From NCBI GenBank assembly GCA_022036555.1, contig CM039130.1, forward strand, positions 18,125,937 to 18,189,936: a stretch of DNA of 64,000 bases, in the 5' to 3' direction. The notes under the pieces are model-generated. The model had not been told where the DNA came from and made no database searches. It saw nothing but the letters and a program-made list of their open reading frames with translations. Position 1 is the first letter of the stretch. The number at the start of each line of letters is the position of its first letter. Source of the DNA: Microstegium vimineum (taxonomy: Eukaryota; Streptophyta; Magnoliopsida; Poales; Poaceae). This document shows, in pieces, positions 45,201-55,680 of the stretch. The position numbers and the translations under genes were made by a program.

Positions 45201-46148
45201 AGTGAGAAAATTCCTACCAAAGCCATATATGCTCTTTCATGATATAAGCTTTCTACATAAGCTGCTTGCTTTGTGTTGAGTTTGGTCAAGTTTTGTGGCC
45301 CTTGTTGAGAGATTTATCATGCTCCCAAGATCAAGATCACGTACACGCCACATATACATGCTGCTTCTACACTGGAAGTACGCAAAAACATGCCTTTCAT
45401 TTTCCAAATAGTTCAAACTCCATGTTCTAAAAGAAATTCTCTCTCTAGTGTATGTTGTTAGTCAATGAGACATAGACTATGCAAAATTATGAAAATATAT
45501 GAAAAAAATAGGGGCACATGAAGGTCCCAAGTCTTAGAAAAAAATGAATGATGATGAGCAAATCAAAGCTCATAGAAAAAGAAAAAATAAAGATAGCTAT
45601 GTCTCAAAACTATAACTTAGAAAGAGAGATCTTATAAAGGAGTTTTTGATCATTCGCCATGTTTCCACACACTTGCACATCTTGATCTAAGTGTATGACA
45701 TTTCTCTCCTTGGATCTGGAATTTGACATTACAATATATGCAAGGTAAGTATGCTACATTGTTTATCCCTACCTAAGCTCCATATAAGTCTTTTAGAAGT
45801 AGGAAGATAAAAAAGAAGGCAACCTCATGTTATGCCTTGGTAAGGATTCATACACCTTGAGTGATCTAGAGTGCTATATGAGGAGTAAGTTGACTTATGA
45901 GCTTTCTTTTGAAAAATTTATCAAAAACTCCAAGTACTAAAATATGATTTGGGAAGATGACTTTGCCTTGAAAACTATTCCATTTCTCAACTTCTCAAGG
46001 ATATATGTTAGCCAATACCACATATCCCATTGGTATGACAAAATGTCTTGAATGAATCTTTATGTTTGCTTTATACTTTGAATAGCATAGTCTTGTTATC
46101 TTTTAACCTTTACTCAAGGACGAGCAAAGAGGTTAGTATGGGGGATCT
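42278..46148 (+). other. Non-coding interior of F
   Basis: 3.9 kb where an autonomous element would hold RT, RNase H and integrase. Only short open stretches without domains. The part 43600-44800 repeats the CGGCCG palindrome theme (perfect 16-bp GTGGTCGGCCGACCAC at 44729-44744). The right part recalls the region after integrase in E. The purine tract GGGGGATC (46140-46147) lies directly before the 3' LTR. Confidence 0.7.
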
Positions 46149-47666
46149 TGCTGACGGTAATTAAGAGCTATTTTATCACCATTAAAATACCGTCAACATC
46201 CTCATTCTCCAAGGAAAGAAAGCATAACCTGATCATATTGTGTCAAATAACTAGTTCCACATGTCCCATGAATATTTGATGCAGGTAATGACAATAGGGG
46301 ACATTTGGGAGCCAGTGGGCCCACACAGGGGGTCGGCCGACCACCTTGTGGGGCCACTTGGCATCCTAAGCCCCCATGATCCAAGATCCACCCTCTAGAT
46401 CACTCTCTATCCCTTGGATCCAAGTGTATCTCTTACCAACGGTCCAGATTCACATCACGAGGATCCATGGGCCCACATCAAGAAGATTAACGTGACAACT
46501 CAACTCAGAATCGATATCCATGGCATATGACAGGTGGGACCAGTATCCAGGAGGCAGAGGTGGCCCACAGACCCCACATGTGGTTCGGCCGAACCATAGG
46601 TGGGGCCCACCAGGCCCCCACTTAGCCCCTGATCAATGGGCCATCTTCTAGAAGGCCCAGGAGGGCCCACAGGCCATGTTGTGGTTCGGCTGAACCACCA
46701 TATGGCGGTTTCACCTCCCCAACCGACCTACCTACTCCCCACATGATGGAAACCAGCACCATTGATCCTTAGGCGGTTCTGAAGTCGGTTGGATCCAACG
46801 GTGGCTTATGGAGGTGGCGCGGATCGCTGACGTGGCACAGGAGTAGCCCCTACTCCACCTCTAGCTATAAATACCCCATAGGCCTTCACTCTCAACTCAT
46901 GCCTCATTGGAGAAACACTACTCCTTAGTCTCTTAGCGGAGCTCTCTAGTAGTGCTATGCTAGTTGGACGAGAGTGAGGAAGGTCTTCTGGAGAAAGCCC
47001 CGGGCCTGTCAGGAGTCTTCTCCGGAGTTCTTCCTCGGCGGATGCGAGTCTCTTGTAAGTTCAGCTCTTGTAAGTGACTTCTTCCGAGTTCTTTATAGTA
47101 TTTGATATTATAAGTTTGGGTTGGCTATTATACAATTTTCCTGCTTGTTCATCGCTTTACTTTAAGTAGAGTGCTTTAGCCTTTAGCTGAGGTTAAAGTA
47201 GTAAGAATAGTGTAGAAGTGGTGTCTAGACTAGATCTTACCTTTGTAAACCGCTTATCGTGTGGATTGTTTGTGGATGCTAGTAGAAGGTGATAGCTCTA
47301 TCTAGTCTTTGTATTCCACCATGCGTGTCAGATATGTTCTTAAAAGGTAGGGCTTCAATACAACATGATGGCGCGGTCTGGTTAGAGTTTTGCCCTCTTT
47401 CTGATCTATCCCATCGCCTCCTGCAAGAGAAGGGCTGATAAAGCCAGTATAACTAGCTATACCTTGTTAGATATCTCTTCTATATCGAACCTCCCAACCC
47501 AGTTATCAGTCTCCCTTGATCCATGATATGACATATCTATATTCCTGGTTAGATCACTATCGTTCCCTGAGGAAAATACGATACCTAGAATACTCCTGGT
47601 GAAGTGCTACATCAGTATAATCTGTGCGCTTGCAGATTTATCCAATAGTCATAAGAAATACCAACA
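46149..47666 (+). repeat. 3' LTR of element F
   Basis: 1518 bp, nearly identical to 38518-40039. The terminal TGTTG has become TGCTG. Preceded by the purine tract and followed by the GTAGT duplication. TATA box at 46865-46873. Confidence 0.95.
46865..46873 (+). promoter_or_regulatory. TATA box, F 3' LTR
   Basis: CTATAAATA, equivalent to 39234-39242. Confidence 0.6.
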
Positions 47667-48163
47667 GTAGTCAATGCACATGCGCCACCCAGTGACAGTG
47701 CATTGAGGAATGAGTTCATTTTTCTCATTTCTTACAACTATCATTCCTCATTTCTTTGGCACAACTTGGACAGAACCCACTCACTATGTGGCACAGGATA
47801 GATAATCCCGGCGTGCAAAAGTTTCAAGACCTCTTTCTTAACAACCTCTCGCATAGCATTGTTAAGTCTTCATTGTGGTTCCCTCGAAGGTGACGAATCA
47901 GGATCGATGGGGATTCTATGAGTACAAAGAACTGGACTAATTCCAATGAGGTCATGGAGTGAGTAGACAAAGGCTGATTTATGTTTTTCTAAGATAGTGA
48001 CAAGTCTATTGGTTTCTTCTTGGGAAAGCTTGTCACTTATAATGATAGGAGTTTCCTTGTTATTATTGAGAAAGACATATTTCAAGCCAGAAGGTAGAGG
48101 TTTTAACTCGATTGAGGGTTGTGATGGCACCTCCAAAGGGTCTAATTCGATAGGCTCCACTGG
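47667..48163 (-). pseudogene. N-terminal part of the RT of element E
   Basis: Minus strand, directly after the stop that ends gag-protease (TAG at 48164-48166) and in the same frame with it. LKPLPSGLKYVFLNNN, PIIISDKLSQEE, LHDLIGISPVLCTHRI match the conserved lead into gypsy RT. From about 47869 the frame shifts: NNAMREVVKKEVLKLL and a WRMCIDY segment are still visible. F interrupts it at CIDY, and RT resumes at 38512. Confidence 0.85.
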
Positions 48164-49627
48164 CTATTCCTCTTCTTGAGTGAAGTGTTCATCATCAAGA
48201 GTTGGTTGAGACCAGTCTTCTAGAAATGCCACTAAGACTTCCTCAATAGGTTCTTGTTTGGGCTTGGGTTCTACTATTGCATTAGTTGACCTTAAAAGTT
48301 GAACAACAATAGAACAATTTCCTAGCTTGATATTTAGGTGATCCTTGTTTGGTTGCTCTTGAAAGAGTGTTCCAAATGGTACGCCAATCAAGAGAGACAT
48401 GTCCGAGATGTCATAGATGTAAAAATCTAAGCGATACTTGAACCTTCTTATGCGTAAAGGAATGGACCTTATGACCCCATAACTTTCAAGAATAACTCCA
48501 TACGAAATTCTTAGAAGCTTATGTGATGGGATCAAAGATTCGTTGGGGCAAAGATGTTGGGCTAAAGCCCTTGAAATTATATTTATCCCAACGATAGGAC
48601 TATAGTGAGCCTCTATGGTGATTCCCATAAGTTTGCAAGGTATAACATCTGAGGGAGCGGTGATTCGGGTTACCTCAGTGGATGACTCCGATTCTGCCGA
48701 CCACTCACGGCTCATGATGGCTGAGAGGCCTTTAATGTGCTCTAAAAGAAAAGCATAATTGTGTAGACTCTCATTCTCGAATGATGCAGAGTGTACCAGA
48801 GGCTTCACTTGAACTGGAAAATTTGTGGTGTTGCCAAAATCTTCAAAAAGATCTACCTCAATTTCAGAGAGGAACATAGAAGGATGGGGTTCATCACTCT
48901 CTAAAGAGTGTTGTATTCCCGTAGGAGATGGTTCTATGGCAACCAAATCATTTGAAGGATTTGAAGGAATTTCAAATTTGGTTGTTTGTTCCTCCTTGTG
49001 TTGTTTGGGGCTTGGCTCGACTTCTTCTTTGGGAAATTCGTCAAAAACTCCAGTGTAAGGGGTATTTTCAAGAATTTTATTTAGAATGGCTTCTCCTTCA
49101 CTAATGGTTTTGTGCGAGAACGATCCTCCTGAAGATAGGTCAAGGTGGAGAGCAGCTTCCTTGTTAAGACCAAGATAGCTTATGAACCTATCCCAAGCTG
49201 CTCCTACTGTCTCTTTCTCTTTTTGTTTGAACTGAAGAACTTCAATTCTAAGAGCTGCAATTTTAGAAAGAGGGAATAAAGCAAGACAAAATTTGCCTCG
49301 AAGTTCATCCCAATTCCCATTTACGCCTACTACGGAATGAGCATACCACTGTTTCGCTCTTCCCAAAAGTGAGAATGGAAACAATTTCCATTTTAAGGTC
49401 TCTTGTGTCATGCCAGCAATGATGAGGCAAGAACACAATTTCTCAAATTCTCTAAGGTGGGTGTAAGGATTTTCGTTTTCTAGCCCAGAGAAAGATTGCT
49501 CCCGAACCATGGCTATGAAAGCAGGGCGAAGCTCATAGCCATCTGTAAGAATAGGATTTGAAGATGGTGGAGGCTCCAACATGTCGCCTTTTGGAGCAAA
49601 GTATTTATATAAAGGAGTGGAATCCAT
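48164..49627 (-). CDS. Gag and protease-like region of element E
   Basis: The longest uninterrupted frame in the window: 488 codons from ATG 49627 (MDSTPLYKYF). Longer open sequence upstream runs through the primer site and is leader. Athila-type Gag: NPYTHLREFEKLCSCLII, LKWKLFPFSLLGRAKQWY, VNGNWDELRGKFCLALFP, TVGAAWDRF. A low-complexity linker follows, then a protease-like part with CKLMGITIEAHYSPIVGINIIS, lacking the catalytic D-(S/T)-G, and LDFYIYDISDMSLLIGVP. It ends at a TAG after which the RT frame continues in register, so a C-to-T change may have split one gag-pol frame. Open, but element E is otherwise dead. Confidence 0.8.
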   Translation of the reverse strand: MDSTPLYKYFAPKGDMLEPPPSSNPILTDGYELRPAFIAMVREQSFSGLENENPYTHLREFEKLCSCLIIAGMTQETLKWKLFPFSLLGRAKQWYAHSVVGVNGNWDELRGKFCLALFPLSKIAALRIEVLQFKQKEKETVGAAWDRFISYLGLNKEAALHLDLSSGGSFSHKTISEGEAILNKILENTPYTGVFDEFPKEEVEPSPKQHKEEQTTKFEIPSNPSNDLVAIEPSPTGIQHSLESDEPHPSMFLSEIEVDLFEDFGNTTNFPVQVKPLVHSASFENESLHNYAFLLEHIKGLSAIMSREWSAESESSTEVTRITAPSDVIPCKLMGITIEAHYSPIVGINIISRALAQHLCPNESLIPSHKLLRISYGVILESYGVIRSIPLRIRRFKYRLDFYIYDISDMSLLIGVPFGTLFQEQPNKDHLNIKLGNCSIVVQLLRSTNAIVEPKPKQEPIEEVLVAFLEDWSQPTLDDEHFTQEEE

Positions 49628-49719
49628 GTGGTAAGATAAAAATGGAAAGGTGACAAAGGTGGTAAAAAGGAAAAAAAAGGTAAACGAATGACTTGGTTCA
49701 AAACTAGCACAGCTACCGT

Positions 49720-49737
49720 TCCCCAGCAATGGTGCTA
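49720..49737 (-). promoter_or_regulatory. Primer binding site of E
   Basis: Minus-strand TAGCACCATTGCTGGGGA, matching the aspartate-tRNA-type site at 14 of 18 positions. All four differences are G-to-A or C-to-T, three of them at CG pairs of the canonical site. Confidence 0.75.
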
Positions 49738-49744
49738 GAAAGCT

Positions 49745-51015
49745 TGTTGGTATTTATTAACGCACACAGATAAATCTGCAAGCACACGGATACCGCTGTA
49801 GCTTTCACCCGTGAGTATTCCAAGGGTATCGATTTCCACGGGGAACGCGAAGTGTACTAGAGAATAACTAAGAACATCCAAGGATAGATAAGATATATTA
49901 TTTTGGTGGTAGATAAGATAAATTGGTAGAGAATGATAACCAGGTAAAGAATAGTAAAGAATGATAACTAGATAAAGAGAGATTTTAGAGTTTTCTAAGG
50001 GCTTTATCTAATCAAAGGCCCATGATACTCTATCTACTTTGGAGCAACAGTACCTTCCTGACTCTTGATAAAGACTCGAAGAACGGTAGTCGTGGGAAGG
50101 CTGCCAAAAGCTCTACGAAACACCAACTCGAATGTGGTGGACTACAAAGGCCTTACAGAGCTGTCACCTCTGGGACTACCACAAATATCCGTAGGATTGG
50201 GCGCAAACTCAGGTAAACTCTAGTCTAGACACCACGTCTACACTATCGCCTACTACTCTAGTCCGATATCAAAACTAGAGCACTCAATACGAGCGGAGAT
50301 CCTGTAAATAGAATAAAGCAAGAACTAAAATAAGATACTTATAAATAATAAATGGAGAACCTAGAGATTGCTCAGCACCAGATGCTGCAAAAGGTACGAT
50401 GTTGAGGAAGATCCGACAGATTTGGCTCCTCCTAGCTCTCTCCTCCTCTCTCCCTCACCTCTAATTACAACTAGATGTGCTAGAACTAGAAGAACTAGAT
50501 CTAGAGAACTAGAGGGACCTCTCTCCCTCTCTATAATTGAAACCCTAGCTTTTGCTCTGGAGAAGAATAATGAGATGAGATGGATCCTCATGGGGTCAGG
50601 GGCCTTGCTTATATAGCCTCCTCAAATGAATGTGGGTCGTTGGATCAAATCGACCTATATGAAGGGTTTAGATTCATCCTCAAAGGCGGTGGAGCATAAT
50701 CCGCGAAGTTGACGCTGATTGGCCGAAGGAGTAGGGTGGGCGCCTTGGCTCCGGGCCCGATCCGTCTCCCGTTCGTTCTCGTGTCTTCTGGAACCCTCTA
50801 GAGTACAGAAAATTGCGCGATTGATAATTATCTCTATGTAAACATGACATGTGGGCCTTGCCTTGGTATTTCCTGATAACCCCCAGCAGAAACAGACATT
50901 CACCAAAACTTGTGGAATTTTGTTAGTATAAACACTAATTCTAGCTATTGGTTTCATTTAGATCCTTTTCCTTGTTTAGTTGACAGTTAAAATTGGTACT
51001 TATTGACCGTCAACA
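49745..51015 (-). repeat. 5' LTR of element E
   Basis: 1271 bp, minus-strand start TGTTGACGG, end AATACCAACA; pair of 28113-29378. TATA box at 50608-50617 and the shared ACGTGG motif at 50223-50242. Confidence 0.92.
50608..50617 (-). promoter_or_regulatory. TATA box, E 5' LTR
   Basis: Minus-strand GCTATATAAG, the promoter copy that would drive element E. Confidence 0.55.
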
Positions 51016-51616
51016 ATCTCCAACTTTGGTACACTCAGCTCAAGATAGTTTGGCTTGGATTTCAAACTACAAGCATTCAAACAGGTGAACTTTGAAACTG
51101 AAACGCAGTTTAGACTTAGTCGAATTTTGAAAACCAAAATAGCCCCTAATTTAGCTTTAAGTGGCCAATTAGAGCATGTTAGGGTCCAAATCACCTTTAA
51201 GTGGTTAAACAAAGTTTGTTGCTTAGTAAATTCTCTACAACTTTTCTTAAGCCCTCACTGTCATGCAAGGTCATTAGCAAGGTTGATTTGTTTAGTCAAA
51301 GAAAAGGGTCCCTAGGGTCAACATATGAGCTTAAACCCTAGTTAACCAAATTTGACATGATCACCTATATGAACCTAGATTCATTTGCATTCCTAAGCAT
51401 GCTAGGTGTTTGTTAGTGATCAACACATCAAGCACTTCTTTATACAAGCATAAGCCACACATAGCTATGTGTAGGTTAACACATACACACGGAAAGGAAC
51501 AACGTTATCACAAGGGTTATCATTTCATGTTACTTATGAATGCATAAAGGCATGAATGCTTATGCTTATTCTCATGAAATGATACACAATGCAAGATTCA
51601 CACCTAGGGTGTTACA
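51016..51616 (-). mobile_element. LTR D, start (split off by element E)
   Basis: Minus-strand TGTAACACCCTAGGTGTGAA at 51616, aligning with the first 600 bp of solo LTR C. It joins across element E to 28112. Comparison with C shows the insertion point beside CTCCAACTTTGG. Confidence 0.85.
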
Positions 51617-52095
51617 CGAACGAGTACAACAAATGGTCTAGTTGGCACACGCGTCTATAAGGAAGTAGCAGGAAGCCAAACGTTCATCTGAACAAAACCC
51701 CATCTGTTTGTGGTGGCTCTAGGGGAATATAAGGAGAGGGAAGGACAACCACAATGGTCCTAGGGTCATCCTATAACCCTAGGATGAGTCCCTAATGGAC
51801 TCAAGTTGATACATGGGGCATCGGCCCAAAATAGGGTGACATAGAACCGTTGGCAGAAAAAGGTCTCGACATTAAATTGTCGACTATGGATGCATCTGAC
51901 AAGATATAGGTATGGTTCTGAATCCATTGGAAAGTAGACTTGATAAGCTTTCCAATCATAGAACATTCAAATCGGAGTCCATATGAAGTCGTGGTAACCG
52001 TCATAAGTTTGGACTCTTTTGTAGTCCGAATTTAACTCTGAAAACGTATTGGACTTGGAGTCTTTCTTTTCTTGTGACCAAAGTGACGTGGTGGC
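51617..52095. other. Unassigned DNA, possibly another LTR fragment
   Basis: No coding signal. Style (long runs around GGTCTCGACATTAAATTGTC and ATCCATTGGAAAGTAGACTT) suggests part of a grass gypsy LTR, but no terminus was found. Confidence 0.35.
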
Positions 52096-52955
52096 CTAGT
52101 GGAGGACATTAGGAACACTTGGATTTGGTCCCCAATCAACTTTATTAACTATACATGCTTTCCATATGCAATCTAACCTTCCCTTGATCCATGTAAGTAA
52201 CTCTGAAAATAAAAATATACACACTTCATGGTGCAGCACCCATTCATCAAATATACCAATGATAAACCTTATGTAGTAGAGTTGCACCTTTGGTTTATAA
52301 GTGATTAACATGGTCATATCTAAGCCAGTGATGTCCTCATCATTCTCCCCTTCTTGATAGCAAACCGTCCTCTGTTTGACCACTGTTGGAGGATGTGTTG
52401 AAGGTAAAAGTGAACTGTGCTCCGCTTCTTCATATGTATACTGTTTCTTAACAATAAAACTAGAGAATCCTAACATGACATGGTGATGGTTACTCCATAC
52501 CTCTAATTGATCATATCTTTTCACAATAAAAGGAGATTGTATAATTAAACAAATGTAAATTCAATGTACCATATACTCCTATTTACAATTATATTCACCA
52601 ATAGCATGATAACTAACATCAGGAGAACATGAAAATTTAAATCTAGCAATCAGATTATCCTGCAAATAGCTATACTCACAAAGATCATCGAATTCAATAT
52701 ATCTCATTGTATGTAAAGATGACAACAATTGAGCTTTTTCATTTTCATTTACAACATGAACAACATGTTTGAATTCAACAATCATTGATTTAGAATTTTT
52801 AGCTTTATTCACTAATTGTGGTATGGATATAAGTGATGCATATTGACATTTCTTAACGACATCACCAAGAACAGAGTTCTTAGCAATAGTGCCAAAAATG
52901 CATGGTATGTAATTAACTTGTCTTTAGCAACTAGCCACTTATCTTTTACCTTATA
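52096..52955 (-). pseudogene. Unidentified broken reading frame
   Basis: Minus strand. A first part (about 52955-52579) reads through TIAKNSVLGDVVKKC, MIVEFKHVVHVVNENEKAQLL, IEFDDLCEYSYLQDNL and SCSPDVSYHAIGEYNCK. After two stops (52576 region) it continues at 52524-52096 with RYDQLEVWSNHHHVMLGFSSF, YEEAEHSSLLP and LTWIKGRLDCIWKAC. I do not recognise the family. The first part could be a transposon-associated or host gene exon. Neighbours are LTR D on the right in its own orientation and the CACTA end at 53354. No splice pattern was established. Confidence 0.4.
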
Positions 52956-53353
52956 CTCCAAAGCATGGAACTAGGTTGTCATCCCTAATTATAGAGCTAG
53001 GAATATTTCATGGTACTTATGTAATATTCTATATTTTATGTATGACTAGGTAGAAATAAATAATGATAGATATGAAATGTCAAGAATAATGATTCTTCAA
53101 GCGGACAGATTAAATATACCATTGTAGCATTTTACCTAGAGTAATATCAGGTTGTCATTTATATTCTACCACTGGGAAGGTCTAGTTAAAACTAATAATC
53201 TATAGTATTGATAACGAACACATGAAATGAATGAAGTGATTTAACTATCAATGATCTCTACTCTTAAACAGGGGTAAGTCACATGATAAATATATATAAA
53301 TGATAAGGGTAAATTGATTAGTCATCATCATAATAGTAATAAGGATAAAGTTA
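52956..53353. other. Unassigned AT-rich DNA left of the CACTA element
   Basis: AT-rich, no gene. Ends with TTA (53351-53353), the probable 3-bp target duplication of the CACTA element. Confidence 0.4.
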
Positions 53354-53371
53354 CACTACAAGAAAAAGTGG
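53354..53371 (+). repeat. CACTA terminal inverted repeat (left)
   Basis: CACTACAAGAAAAAGTGG, the end sequence cut by the transposase. Confidence 0.9.
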
Positions 53372-53870
53372 TTGTAGGCATGCTTTTATAGTAACGCAAA
53401 CTAAAGCGTCTCTATATAGCCATGTAAATATGTTTTTAACACAATTTTAAAAATGTGACAACATAACATGATATTACACACACTTTTAGTGTTAAAAGAC
53501 AATTAAAGACACTTTTTATGATGATATTCTAAGCGTTTCAAAGTGACACGATGGTAGACACGCTTTTAATCGTTAATAGATTTTAGACACATTACAATGT
53601 GTATCATAGAACGATCCATATCCCACTAAAGATGATTTTTTATACAATACTAAAGTCATCTCAAAATAACACCAAGTTAGACACGCTTTAAACCGTTAGT
53701 ATAATTTATACACATTGCAAAGCATATCAATAATCGTACATAGTCACGTAAACATGCTTCTTGATATGATATTCAAAACATGTCAAAGTGAAATGAAATT
53801 AAATGTGCCTTCATCATCCATCAGTAGCACATAGAGACATTATAAAAAATTTATTAATATCATTTACATA
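53372..53870 (+). repeat. CACTA subterminal repeats
   Basis: Recurring variants of AGACACGCTTT (53551, 53679), ACACACTTTT, AAAGACACTTTT, AAGCGT(C/T)T and GTTAGTATAATTTA in both orientations within 500 bp, as in binding arrays for TNPA-like proteins of CACTA elements. Confidence 0.65.
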
Positions 53871-54789
53871 TCTAAGTCCTCTTTTACATATTTTGTATAC
53901 AAATTTGTAGTTACTAAACATTTATACTTATGATTTATATCGCCATAAATTTAAGTTTTAAAATTTGAAAATAATTTTCTTAACATTATACCGCAAGTGA
54001 TTTTCGGTCTTGCTTGTACTCTTGGCCACTATATTATATAATACTAATATCATAAAAAGATCACAAAAAAATACTATAGAATGTTAATAACATAAAAATG
54101 AACACAAAATTTGTGGCAGTAATAGATTGGAACCTGTTTTAAAATTTGAAAATAAATTTCTTGACATTCTACTTCACTTTCTTTTTTTTGGACCACCTTG
54201 TACTCTTGGCCACTATAATATAATATCATGAAAAAGAACACAAAAAATGTGGAATATTAATAACATAAAAAAATAGAAAGATAGTGCTAGTAATAGGTTG
54301 GAACCTCAAACATGTGGTACTTTAGATGGCAGCACTACCACTAGGTGCGTTGCGAGAAAATAGGAGAAAATAGAAGGCCCAGTTCGAAAACCAAGTGGAG
54401 ACCTATTTTTAGTGCCAAAACAAGAAAATAATTGTAAATACTCCCTTTGATTTCCTAATTCATATTTTCTAATCCTATTTGAAGAACACATAGCTTGCAA
54501 GTTAGAACAAGTACACTAGAAATAAAGGGCAAGGAACAAGTTACATGAAAGTTACACTAAAAATAAAGGGCACTTAGTAAATTTGGGGCCCATGATTTTT
54601 GGGAGCCCAATTAAGTCGTACAGTCCACACGGGTCTGAGGATGCCCCTGTTACCACTGGACTACAAGGAAAGCTCATATATTCATCTATTATTCCTTTTG
54701 TCCCTATTTAAATATCTATCATTGTTGCTTCCCGAGAAATAATTATAATTTTAAAAACTATTAGTATTTATAATAAATAAATTAGTATA
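53871..54789. other. CACTA interior, left of the Helitron-like insertion
   Basis: AT-rich. A roughly 60-base segment (around TTTTAAAATTTGAAAATAA and CTTGTACTCTTGGCCACTATA) occurs twice, at about 53954-54050 and 54131-54230. No gene. Confidence 0.5.
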
Positions 54790-55680
54790 TCTCTATACTC
54801 CTATATTGCAAAGACCCACTCAAAGAGTCCCCTCCAATCAGGTTCGAGTATTTCGAAAAAGTGATGTCATCTTACATCAGGTGATGTCATCAGCCCGCTA
54901 ACCCTCATTTATCTCCCCACTAGCTATTTCATTTTGAAATAGGAAAAAAGCCATAGCACCTAACCCAAGTATTATAATTAAAATCCAATTACACCATGGT
55001 GTTCCCCACAAGAAACTCTTCAAAACAAGACCCCATATGGATATATTTCGATAACTCTCTCGTGCGCCTCCAGGGCCAAAACCATTGTTTCTGAGCAAAA
55101 ATGTGATAAATCTACATATCACATGGATTTTCCGAGATCCTCCAAAACGCCTCAAGGAACCATACACAAAACTACCAGAACTCTTGGGAGGGGAGATGCC
55201 CCTCAGGTATATTATGGGAAGAGGGTTCGTTTGAGTGAAACCTTAGGGTGAAATGCTTCAAAACCACTAAGGTTTATGATGACCCTCTAACTAGGCTCCA
55301 CCGAAAGTCAGTCACTCCCCCGGCCGCCGTAGTTGGCCCATGGCCCGCCGTAGCTTTGGAATACCCGAAATCAGTGTTTCTGAGAAAAACGTGACAATAC
55401 TGCATGTCACATGGATTTTTTGAGGTCCTTCAAAACGCCTGAATGATCCATACACAAAACTTTTAGAAATTCTGGTAGGGGAGATGCCCCTCCGGTATAT
55501 TAGGAGCAGAGGGTTCGTTTGAGTGAGACCTCGGGTGAAATGCTTCGAAACCACTAAGGTTTATGATGACCCTCTAACAAGGCTACACCGAAGATTTGTC
55601 ACTCCCCCAGCCGTCGTGGTTGGCCCGTGGCCCGCCGTGGCTCTGGAATACCCGCAACAAGGCGCGGGGTATCCACCGAG
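54790..55680 (+). mobile_element. Helitron-like non-autonomous element
   Basis: Starts TCTCTATACTCC after an A and ends ATCCACCGAG before a T, as expected for insertion between A and T. A hairpin CCCGC...GCGGG (55651-55655 with 55664-55668) lies 12 bases before the end, the Helitron arrangement. The end CGAG departs from the usual CTRR by one base. It contains an internal direct duplication with a 289-bp period (about 55077-55660). No Rep/helicase gene. Moderate support. Confidence 0.6.
55077..55660. repeat. 289-bp direct duplication within the Helitron-like element
   Basis: 55087 and 55376 begin the same phrase (GTTTCTGAG). The copies share GGGGAGATGCCCCTC, GAGGGTTCGTTTGAGTGA, AACCACTAAGGTTTATGATG and TTGGCCC(A/G)TGGCCCGCCGT, about 85% alike by eye. 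The second copy ends at the terminal hairpin. Confidence 0.85.

Larger units (their letters stand above)
38518..47666 (+). mobile_element. Non-autonomous Athila-related LTR element F, complete
   Basis: 9149 bp inserted in the RT of E with perfect GTAGT duplications. LTRs 38518-40039 and 46149-47666, aspartate-tRNA-like primer site (40048-40065), gag (40149 on), protease-like frame (41480-42277), 3.9 kb of non-coding DNA, purine tract, 3' LTR. No RT, RNase H or integrase anywhere in either strand. The LTR termini, TATA context, an ACGTGG motif and Gag resemble those of E. Therefore F probably used enzymes of E-like elements. LTRs differ at only 5 of the first ~360 positions (all transitions), so it is among the youngest insertions here. 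Confidence 0.93.
28113..51015 (-). mobile_element. Athila-type Ty3/gypsy element E, complete but split by two insertions
   Basis: Two LTRs (28113-29378 and 49745-51015) in the same orientation, minus-strand order 5' LTR, primer site (49720-49737), gag-protease (49627-48164), RT, RNase H, integrase (to 31246), 1.85 kb of non-coding sequence, polypurine tract, 3' LTR. Insertions C (4836 bp) and F (9149 bp) plus their duplications account for 14 kb; the element itself is about 8.9 kb. Gag style and the aspartate-tRNA-like primer site fit Athila. It interrupts LTR D. Flanks ATCCG (28108-28112) and ATCTC (51016-51020) are a poor 5-bp match, so the duplication has changed or the end is off by a base. 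Confidence 0.9.
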
